DNA of 64,000 nt from Orobanche coerulescens (taxonomy: Eukaryota > Streptophyta > Magnoliopsida > Lamiales > Orobanchaceae), in the NCBI GenBank assembly GCA_033398695.1, contig CM065815.1, positions 146,489,001 to 146,553,000 of the forward strand, written 5' to 3'. Below the pieces are notes generated by a model. The model saw nothing but the letters and a program-made list of their open reading frames with translations. It was not told the DNA's origin and did not search any database. Numbering within the stretch: position 1 is the stretch's first letter; the number at the start of each line of letters is the position of its first letter. Of the stretch, positions 55,723 through 64,000 are shown one piece after another. Made by a program: the position numbers and the translations under genes.

Positions 55723-57029
55723 TGTTGCGATATTTCTTACACGCAAGTGCACGTTATCGTTTACAAGTAATAAAGTGATGAGTGAGTATCGTTCTAACGA
55801 GGACTGAATCACTAACCACCGATTTTGTGTATTCTAGTTTTATTCGAACAATAGACTTTGGGTTTTGCAATTAACTACTAAAAGAATTACTAAAAGACTA
55901 AACAGCAGAAAACGATAGCTTGAATAAAGGGAAATCAAATGATGAATAGGTCTAGGATTCTGAATCCACCTCGGTTTATCCGAATTTACTCTCGATTATC
56001 CGTAATAAATAATGTTCCCAATTTATTGAAGGCGGAGATTGCTAATATATTCTACCACCTCTCCCGAGGTCAATAGATTTGTCCAAAGGCGAATAACGCA
56101 CTCTATCCCTAGGTGAATTAATTCGTCAATAGGCGAAAAGCATAAAATCTCCAAAAGGCCACGTAGTTCCTATGAGTATATTCCTATCTCACAGAATAAA
56201 ACGGTCCTCACCAATAGTTCCTCACCAATTCTCCTCTCCCAATTCGAATTGAATGATTAAATCAATACAACTATTGGCCAGATAATTGCAAGCATTAAAC
56301 ATAATTGGGAAAACTCAACAAAAAGGTAATTAATTAGACAATCTCAAGCAAATTCGTCAAAACGTAAGTTTCATCAAAATCCTAGATTAGGGTTTTAGCC
56401 TGACATACTAATAATTGAAAATACAGAATAAATGAATGAAAGCATTAAAATCAAACGCAGATGAAGCTCGGATTCCTCCGTTCTTCGGCTTCCGCCCTCG
56501 CCCTTGAAGTCTTCTCGCTTCTCTTCTTCTCGTCTGCCTCCAAGCTTAAGCTCCAAAAGATAAAAGATTCAAAGATGATTAATTAGGGTCTTAAACCCTT
56601 ATTTATAGCTTAGCACATCCTCCAAATCGCGTCCATATGAGTAGGTCCAAAATTGGCTTCGAACGCCCAAATTGCGGACATACAAAAACCGCCTAGTGTG
56701 CCGCGGCGCACTAAATCTGTGCCGCGGACACCGCCTTTACCTGGATGCACAGGCGTCCTTAAATTCTTTGTGCCGCGGCTCACTGGATGTGCGCGGCACA
56801 GTACGATTACTCTGCGCCATTGGTGTCTTCTGTCCGTGCCACCGCTTCCTTGTGCCGCGGCTCATAGCCAAAATTTGCCGTTTTCGCCCGTTTCGCCTCG
56901 TTTTAGCTTCCGGACTTCAACTTCCTGACAAACATACAAAATTAAGGCATTAAAGGCTCATTTAAACAATTACACTCTCCAAAACAATACAAAATAATGA
57001 TAAATAAGCGTATAAAAATACGCCTAACA
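55723..57029 (-). repeat. Element P 3' LTR (1307 bp, minus strand)
   Basis: In element sense it begins TGTTAGGCGTATTTTTATACGC, just after AGTTTGGGGGTATT, and ends ATATCGCAACA. The region before it, GAGGACAAGCAAAGGCTTAAGTTTGGGGG, is the type of sequence found before LTRs of Tat/Athila-like gypsy elements. No pol is present to confirm the class. Confidence 0.65.
56697..56860 (-). promoter_or_regulatory. P LTR CCGCGG-centred palindromes
   Basis: TGTGCCGCGG-type motifs with CCGCGG cores at 56701, 56722 (21 bp apart), 56773, about 56791 (one base shorter), and 56855. Between the pairs lies CCTGGATGCACAGG-type sequence. A CG-rich palindrome set in a third kind of LTR. Confidence 0.55.
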
Positions 57030-57769
57030 AATACCCCCAAACTTAAGCCTTTGCTTGTCCTCAAGCAAAAAGAATTAATTTCAATAAAAGAATGTCGTGA
57101 ATCATCGTGCGACTCCTAGTGTTCAACCTAATCAATACTATCCTGTAATTCTCTCTGAATAATACGAGTGTCATAATAGCTAGCTGCACTCAGAATACTG
57201 ATTCTCCAAAGTAACCAAGTGCAGTCCTAATCACTCGTTCATGAAGAAAATCTAGCTCAAAGATTAACAAACGTGAATCAAATCGACCGTCAAAATTAAA
57301 GGATAAAAAAAAAAATCTAGTTCGTCCAGTTCCACGCCTAATGGCAAAATTTTCACGAGTTTCATAAAAATAATCCTGACAAAGATTCCCTTATAAATAT
57401 GCTCAAGAGATTGATTCGAGTTGACCACTAGGTTCGGATCTCGGATGTTTCATCGGGATAATCCTAGGGTGGAACTTCCATTCTCATGTATTGGGAAACC
57501 GTTTGACGTAAAAGACACTCATGGGGCACATGGATGCTTCTAGTTACTAAGTTCCCTTCTACAGCGGAGAAACAACTCGAATATATAATTCCCGCATGTC
57601 CGAGTCAAGGTCGCCGTTTTACGCGAGAGTAAACAGCGGGTCACGCGAATACCCACGGTTACTAAGCTCCCTATCATCGGCACATGTGAAATCTCTAAAT
57701 CACTAGTCTAATCAGGGTCGCTGCTTTACGCGAGAGTAAACAACGGGTCACGCGAATACCGGTTACTAG
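57030..57769 (-). other. Element P internal remnant, non-coding
   Basis: Polypurine tract in element sense (CCCCCAAACTTAAGCC on +, 57034-57049) and about 700 bp of untranslated sequence. Two near-repeats with TTTACGCGAGAGTAAAC are at about 57618 and 57726. It ends at a junction with the N 5' LTR remnant near 57770. Confidence 0.6.
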
Positions 57770-58426
57770 AACATGATACGTCCGTAACTCGGAATCGACC
57801 AAGAGGCAAGAAACGAAGCCTTGTTACGGCCGTAAAAAGGAATGTATACGGCCATAACTCACTAATATTACGGCCATAATGAAGTCGCTTACGATCAGAA
57901 TACACTGACAAAGAAATACCCAGGATCAAGTAACTACTCGACGAGAATTAATCGAAAAAGTACCAAGGCGTAACAATGACCAACGGATACAATCACCACG
58001 GATTTGAGTCAGAAACGAAAATGTTACGATGAAGCGTGATTTCGAATGCCCGAAGGCTCAGGAACAACAAGTATAACAAGAATACCCTAAACTTAGGGAA
58101 ATTACGAAATGACCCAAACGTCCAAAAAATCGCGATACGACGTCGGATTAACAAACCGAAACTCACAACACGAACAACTCAACCATACGAACTCATGCAA
58201 CCAGAGAAATTACAAAAGAGAACGGGTTATACGAGAATCGAACGTCCAAGTCACACTACACGACGTAAAACAGAATAATATCGAACCATCACCAAGGATC
58301 GTCCAAACGGAGAAATTCCAAGAATAAAATAGATTCAAAATGTCGACATGGTTACAAGCGAGCTACTAAAAATGAAAATACACAAAAACAGGAACATCGG
58401 AAAAGAAGAAAAATGCGGATGTTACA
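57770..58426 (-). repeat. N 5' LTR, outer remnant (657 bp)
   Basis: Matches 50713-51375 of the N 3' LTR from AACATGATACG to GGATGTTACA. The rest of the LTR is deleted. It includes parts of the TTACGGCCGTAA array, more degraded than in the other LTR. GTATC follows. Confidence 0.93.
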
Positions 58427-59460
58427 GTATCTACTCCCTAGAATCGATGAGTTGTTCGACCAGCTACAAGGGGCAACAATTTACTCCAAGTTTGACCTTC
58501 AGCAAGGGTATTACCAATTAAGGATCAAAGAGGACGACATACCAAAGACTGCCTTTCAAACTAGGTATGGTAATTACGAATTTATGGTGATGCCTTTTGG
58601 ATTGACCAACGCACCGGCTGCATTTATGGATTTAATGCACTGTGTATTCCAACCGTATCTGGATGAATTCGTGGTAATATTCATTGACGACATACTCGTT
58701 TATTCCAAATCAGATCAGGATCACGAAACTCACCTGAGGTTAGTGCTAGAAACGCTAAGGAAGCATAAGTTGTATGCCAAATTCAGTAAGTGTGAATTCT
58801 GGTTATGAAAAGTAGCGTTTTTAGGACACATCATATCCGGAGAAGGAATTGCAGTAGATCCATCGAAGGTAGAGACTATTCTGGACTGGAAGAGGCCAGA
58901 AATAGTCACAGAAATTCGAAGCTTTCTTGGACTTGCGGGTTACTACTGCAAATTCATTAAAGACTTCTCAAAAATCACAGGACCACTCACAAGACTAACG
59001 CAGAAACACGTTAAATTTGAGTGGAACGATAAGTGTGAGACAAGTTTCCAGGAACTCAAGAGAAAACTCACCACCGCACCTGTTCCAACACTTCCTGAAG
59101 GGAGTGAAGGATTTGTAGTATATAGCAATGCTTCAAAGGAAGGATTAGGAGCTGTGCTGATGCAAAACAGCAAGGTTGTGGCTTATGCATCCCGAAAGCT
59201 AAAAATCCCCGAGATGAATTATCCGACCCATGACCTTGAACTCGTTGCGATAGTATTCGCATTAAATAAATGGAGGCACTACCTCTATGGAGCTACATTC
59301 ACTATCTTCACCGACCACAAGAGTCTCAAATATCTGTTCTCTCAGAAGGATTTGAACCTAAGATAGAGACGGTGGATAGAACTTCTTGAAGATTATAACT
59401 TCACCATTCAACATCATCCGGGCAAGGCCAACGTCGTCGCAGATTCCCTGAGTAGGAAAA
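58427..59460 (+). pseudogene. H reverse transcriptase (rest) and RNase H
   Basis: Continues the H frame after [33 protein letters not shown], catalytic [13 protein letters not shown] at about 58806-58808 follows EFWL. Then come [23 protein letters not shown] and an RNase H whose first catalytic Asp is Asn (VYSNASKEG), plus [18 protein letters not shown] with a TAG after it (59363-59365). Confidence 0.92.
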
Positions 59461-59477
59461 CCAGTGTAGCTAGACTT

Positions 59478-60222
59478 ATGGTAAGAGAATGGAACGCCTT
59501 GAGAGAAATAGTCCAATGGAACCCAAAGCAGGCTAAGACACATGTTCTATGTGCTAATTTATTAGTAAAGCCGGACCTAGTTAAGGAGATTCAAGAAGCA
59601 CAGATTCATGATGGGAAGCTGTGTAAACTTAAGGAAAGAATTGCACAAGGCGAGAAATATGAGTTCAGCATGTCGGATGATGGAATACTAAGATACAAGC
59701 ACCGTACATGCGTTCCCGATAATGACGAACTCAAGAAGAAAATTCTATCAGAGGCTCACTGCTCTCGGTATACAATACATCCAGGCGGTAATATGATGTA
59801 TAAGGATCTGAAGAAATATTACTGGTGGGTGAACATGAAGAACCAAGTAGCAGAATTCGTAGCGAGATGTTTGACTTGCCAAAGAGTGAAGGCTGAACAC
59901 CAAAGACCATTAGGATTGCTACATCCGCTCGAGATTCCCGAATGGAAATGGGAACTAGTTGCGATGGACTTCGTGACAGATCTACCAACAACCAACGGAG
60001 GATATAACAAGATCTGGGTAGTAGTGGATAGACTTACAAAGTCAGCTCATTTACTACCCGTAAGGAAGAATGACAGTCTGCAAAAACTAGCAAGGACGTA
60101 CATACGAGAAATCATTAGACTGCATGGTGTACCTGTAGACATTGTGTCAGATCGAGATCCCAGATTTGTCTCCATGTTTTGGAAGAGTCTTCATCAAGAA
60201 CTTGGGACAACATTGAGTTTCA
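59478..60222 (+). pseudogene. H integrase, C-terminally truncated
   Basis: Zinc domain (EAHCSRYTIHPGGNMMYKDL, ARCLTCQRVKAEH), then catalytic D in AMDFVTDLP and D in SDRDPRFVSMFW. The sequence leaves the family after LGTTLSF, before the Glu of the DDE triad, next to the reversed copia-like LTR. No chromodomain is left to confirm the clade. Confidence 0.9.
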
Positions 60223-60235
60223 AAGATCGCGGCTT

Positions 60236-60620
60236 TGTTGGGTACGGATTCGGATATTTGCGCCGTGTTGCGAAAGCGTAAATTAAAATTCCAGAAAATA
60301 AATGACGCAAGGATTTATAGAGGTTCGGCTATAAACGATCCTACATCCTCTCTCGGTATCTTTTTCAATAGGCTAAAGAAAAACCTCTACGCCTCTCTTC
60401 TATCGGTCAAGGTATAACCGTTACAATCACGTCTTCTATTGGTCCGTGATAAACCACTTGTACTTGTCTTTGCGTCGGTCTAAGTTAAACCGTTTTCCTT
60501 TTCTATCGGAAAAGGAATCAACCGCTCTAGCTTTCTATGGGTACTAGATAAACCTCACTTAGATATCGATTGGGATTCTAATAGTGCCGGATCCTTGATC
60601 CTAATAACACCGAATCCAAT
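60236..60620 (-). repeat. Copia-like LTR fragment, reversed
   Basis: Reverse complement resembles 54880-55250 of the copia LTR: CGGTGTTATTAGGATC, GGATCCGGCA, CCGAACCTCTATAAATC and repeated GACCGATAGAAGA-like segments. On + it starts TGTTGGG (an LTR end in reverse) and joins E2 at 60620-60623. Similar but not identical to the copia LTR, so a related element. Confidence 0.72.
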
Positions 60621-60623
60621 AAT

Positions 60624-62669
60624 GCTCGTCCGCTCACTCAGCTGTTACAGAAAACTCAAAAGTTTAAGTGGGATGAGAAATGCCAGGCGGGTTTTGATGA
60701 ACTTAAGAAGAGACTGACAACAACACCTATATTAGCATTACCAGATGGAACTGATGGATTCATGGTGTACATCAACGCTTCAAATCAGGGTCTGGGATGT
60801 GTGTTGATGCAAAAAGATAAGGTGATTGCCTATGCTTCTCGGCAGCTGAAACCATACGAGGTCAATTACCCGACTCATGATCTGGAGTTAGCAGCTGTAG
60901 TCTTTGCATTGAAAATTTGGAGACATTATTTGTACGGCACTCATTGTCAAATCTTTACCGATCATAAGAGCCTCAAGTACATTTTCAGTCAGAAAGAATT
61001 AAACATAAGGCAGAGAAGGTGGCTGGAATTGATCAAGGATTACGACTTGGAGATTCTCTATCATCCGGGAAAAGCAAACGTAGTAGCCGATGCCTTGAGC
61101 CGTAAACCTGTTTCTCTTCGAGTGTTGGAAGCACTTACATCCCAAACCAGTATTCAACGGGAACTGATCCGCGAGGGGATTGAAGTATGGGCGCCAGGAA
61201 TCCAAGGGCAACTTTATGTGATGGAACTGACTTCATCACTAGTCGAGGAGATCAAATCTAAGCAGTTGGACAATTCTCTGATCCTTCGATTATGTGATGA
61301 AGTAAAGAAAGGAAAAGCCCCAGGATTCGTGATACAAGATGATGGAGTTCTGAGATTTCAGAGTCGACTTTGCGTTCCCGATAATGATGATTTGAGACGG
61401 ACTATTCTGAAGGAAGCTCACAGCGCGCCCTATTCTATTCACCCGGGCAGCAGTAAGATGTATAAGGATTTAAAACAAAATTTCTGGTGGGGGAATATGA
61501 AGAAGGACGTAGCAGAGTACGTTTCGAAGTGCTTGACTTGTCAGCAAGTTAAGATTGAACATCAGCAACCTGCCGGAATGTTAAGGCCGCTTCCGATCCC
61601 TAAATGGAAGTGGGAGGACATCTCGATGGATTTCATCACCAGTATGCCAAGGACTAGAACGGGAATGAACATGATTTAGGTTATAGTTGATTGACTAACC
61701 AAGTCGGCTCATTTCCTAGGAATTAAAGATACATGGGGACCCGAGAGATTGGTGCGAGTATTTATTGCGAAAATAGTCAGATTGCATGGGACGCCGAAGA
61801 CCATTATTTCGGATCGAGATGGTCGCTTCGTGTCGCACTTCTGGAAAGCAGTTCACAGGGCTTTGGGGACTGAGCTCAACTTTAGTACGGCTTATCATCC
61901 CCAAACGGACGGTCAGTCCGAAAGGACTATTCAAATAGTAGAAGACATGCTTAGAGCTTGTGCGTTGGATTGGTCAACTGATTGGGAAGTTCACTTGCCC
62001 TTGATCGAATTCACCTATAACAATAGTTGGCATGCTTCAATTAAGATGGCACCATTTGAAGCTTTGTACGGGAGAAGATGTTGATCGCCCCTGTGCTGGG
62101 ATGATTCTTCGGACTTGATCGGGACGGAACCGGAATTGATAATTCAGACTCAAGAGAAGATAGCTTTGATTCGAGAAAGACTGTTGACTGCCCAGAGTCG
62201 ACAAAAGTCTTATGCAGACGTACGTCGTCGTCCTCTAGAGTTCGACGTTGGGGAACATGTACTATTGAAGGTGTCTCCTACATGAGGGATTTTCCGTTTT
62301 GGGAGGAGAGGTAAGCTAAGTCCGAGATATATCGGACCATTCGAGATCCTCGAGAAAGTTGGAGATTTAGCATACAGGTTGGCCTTACCGCCATCGCTGA
62401 GTCACGTTCACAATGTGTTTCACGTATCCCAACTGCGGAAGTATGTACCGGACCCCAGTCACGTCATTGATTTCGACGAGATCGAGATAGCTAATGATGG
62501 CACCTTCGAAGAGAGACCAATCAAGATACTTGAGAGTCGGATCAAACAGTTGAGGAATAAACCAATACACTTGGTTAAAGTACAATGGTCACGACACGGA
62601 GTCGAAGAGTCCACTTGGGAAACAGAAGACAGTATGAAGACTAGATATCCGGAGTTGTTTTCATCTTAA
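60624..62669 (+). pseudogene. E2 RNase H, integrase and chromodomain
   Basis: One open segment runs from RNase H (VYINASNQG) through the complete zinc domain ([24 protein letters not shown]) to MIF/stop at 61677. Stops at 61692-61694, 62082-62084 and 62283-62285 match those in E1. Chromodomain [20 protein letters not shown] ends at TAA 62667-62669. Confidence 0.93.
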
Positions 62670-62704
62670 GTTTCGGGACAAAACTTCTTTTTAGGAAGGA
62701 AGGA
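62668..62704 (+). promoter_or_regulatory. E2 post-stop inverted repeat and polypurine tract
   Basis: Same sequence and spacing as 5120-5156 in E1, with the same arm base change. Confidence 0.75.
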
Positions 62705-64000
62705 TGTAATACCCGAGATTTCTGTTATGTATTTAGAACTTGTGACATTGTTATTGTTGCACTTTTATCTGAGTATTATTCTCCGTATTTCATAATCCGA
62801 TGTTGTTGAGCGTATGATTTCATGAATATGATTTAAAAATTGTAATTTTGCGCATGTAGCGCACGCTATCGGCTATGTGTAGCGTACGCTAACATGGATC
62901 CATAGCGCACGCTACAAAGGAACATTAGCGCATGCTATGCGTGGTCAATATGATTGAGACGTGTGGTAGGTGAGATCAGGCCGGGGATCTTGGTCGGATT
63001 GTGTCGGGATGAACCTAGACGGCTTTCGGGAAAAGCCAAGTCAATGCCTTAGCGCACGCTACTGACATGACGATAGCGCACGCTAAGTGCTGAGTACAGT
63101 GAGGTCAGTAAGTTGTTAGTGCACGCTACGAGCATGGACTAGCGCGCGCTAATAACCATTTCCTATAAATAGGACAACATCCTTCTCGTAATTTCAGTCC
63201 TTTCTTCTCCCACATCCGAATCCTTATACTTAGAGTATTACTCTCTACATCCTAAACACTTCATATCAACATCCTAGCTCGTGATTGAAGATCGTATATC
63301 ATTGGAGATTGGTGTTCAAGCTTTCGGTGTTGGATTGCTTCGAATTTCCTCCTTGTTCTTCACTACTTTGAGGTAGGTGATTCTTCACCAATAATAGTAG
63401 TATTCTGAAGGACGTTTGATCATGCTTATCTTGTCAGTTAGATTCTTAAGTAGTCGAACATCATGTGCTAGAAGGATATTTTCGATGTTTCGATACTTAT
63501 TCACCGTATAAACCATTAAACCTCTTGGTGTTTGAACTCCTAGCATATTCTGAAGCTTCAAACCAATTTGTGATCAGTAGACGGATATTACCTAGTTGTT
63601 ACGTTTTACATATTGGAATCATGCGTTTTGGAACGTAGGACGAACGGAACTTAGATTATTTTCTTGAAGATCAAGATGAATGATGGTGTAGTAATGATGA
63701 TACGTATCCTTGTATCCCGTAGTCGTTTTATCCATATAGAACTTTCACAAACCTTATGAGCATGATATGCACGGGGATGACATGTATTATCACCATAGAA
63801 TTTTTAAGTTCATCACCATTAGAACAAGTTTTCTGTCAGTAGTAATCTGCCATGCACGGTTAGCGCACGTTACGTAGAGTACGTAGCGTACGCTAAGTGG
63901 TTCAGACAGATTGTTTATTTTGAGCTTTTGGTCGTAGACCGAATTGCTAGGCAATCGTTCGACTTGAGATGATTTGTATATCATTCCTTTTGTTAAGGTT
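62705..64000 (+). repeat. E2 3' LTR, cut by window end
   Basis: TGTAATACCCGAG start. Palindromes from 62857 on, in the same order as in E1. The second group is better kept than in E1 (TAGCGCACGCTA at 63050 where E1 has TCGCGCACGCTA). TATAAATA near 63164. A pair of motifs lies at about 63861 and 63884. Confidence 0.94.

Larger units (their letters stand above)
49180..58426 (-). mobile_element. Chromovirus N with nested copia and P insertions
   Basis: Minus-strand Ty3/gypsy element inserted in H. 3' LTR 49180-51375, integrase to RT 51413-53729, then a copia element (from 53730) holding element P, then the outer 657 bp of the 5' LTR (57770-58426). N gag, protease and primer site are missing, so a deletion removed everything between P and the 5' LTR remnant. 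Its palindrome motif is TTACGGCCGTAA, unlike E1, K, L, M and Q. Confidence 0.92.
46458..60222 (+). mobile_element. Chromovirus-like element H, split by N and truncated
   Basis: A plus-strand Ty3/gypsy body: an extra coiled-coil ORF, gag, protease and RT to 49179, then (after the N insertion) RT, RNase H and integrase from 58427 to about 60222. The left LTR was not identified. The integrase stops before its catalytic Glu, next to a reversed copia-like LTR piece. It differs from E1/K/M/N in gag and integrase (SDRDPRFVSMFW, HPLEIPEWKW), so it is another lineage. Confidence 0.85.
60623..64000 (+). mobile_element. E2: second copy of E1 (from thumb/RNase H to LTR)
   Basis: Near-identical to 3077-6452 of E1 (offset 57546, then 57548 after an indel at 61440). 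Shares the RNase H Asn change and the three TGA stops. It lacks the 2-base loss at 3901 and gains a stop at 61677-61679. The LTR runs to the window edge. Confidence 0.95.

Overview
This window is repeat-rich nuclear DNA from a flowering plant, probably a eudicot. No part reads as an ordinary host gene, rRNA, tRNA or prokaryotic operon. Nearly everything is transposable element: Ty3/gypsy chromoviruses with C-terminal chromodomains (Tekay/Del-like), fragments of Ty1/copia elements, a large non-autonomous LTR element, a Mutator-like DNA transposon (MULE) and a broken hAT transposase gene. The family calls rest on protein motifs I can read (retroviral-type gag zinc knuckles, FIDD reverse transcriptase, RNase H, HHCC/DDE integrase, chromodomain, MULE and SWIM domains, hATC). 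The species cannot be named.

Layout. E1 (1-7365, +) is a decayed chromovirus. 7366-7805 and 16571-16890 are two halves of one hAT transposase pseudogene, split by chromovirus K (7806-16565, -, target duplication GCTGA). L (17730 to about 20690, -) is a truncated LTR. A MULE (21039-25461) has 322-bp inverted repeats and an 11-bp target duplication. Chromovirus M (26175-35219, +) has target duplication ATTAT. Q (36599-45102, -) has two 3.08-kb LTRs around 2.3 kb of non-coding DNA and target duplication GGTTA, so it is a LARD-type non-autonomous element. Its target belongs to a further minus-strand LTR element (J, primer site at 45550). Chromovirus H (about 46458-60222, +) is interrupted inside its reverse transcriptase by chromovirus N (49180-58426, -, target duplication GTATC). 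N is interrupted by a copia element (53730 onward), which is itself interrupted by an element P (LTR 55723-57029). A reversed copia-like LTR piece (60236-60620) and E2 (60623-64000), a near-identical second copy of part of E1, close the window.

How the parts work together. Each chromovirus would make a gag particle protein and a pol polyprotein (protease, reverse transcriptase, RNase H, integrase-chromodomain) from an LTR promoter, prime on initiator tRNA-Met and insert with 5-bp duplications. No copy here has an uninterrupted gag-pol, so all are inactive as read. Q has only cis signals and would have depended on an autonomous relative.

The most interesting structure is in the LTRs. (1) E1, K, L, M, Q and N share a layout in which a CG-rich 12-bp inverted-repeat motif (TAGCG-NN-CGCTA, or TTACG-GC-CGTAA in N) is repeated at 20-24 bp spacing, usually in groups of four. 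The array ends about 10-12 bp from a TATA box. The same TAGCG motif, in pairs, fills the LTR of an unrelated copia element. (2) Downstream of the TATA box the same LTRs carry what looks like a complete intron lying wholly inside the LTR: AAG|GT donor, CTRAC branch site and TTTCAG|GT acceptor. I know of no description of either module in this form, but I could not search.
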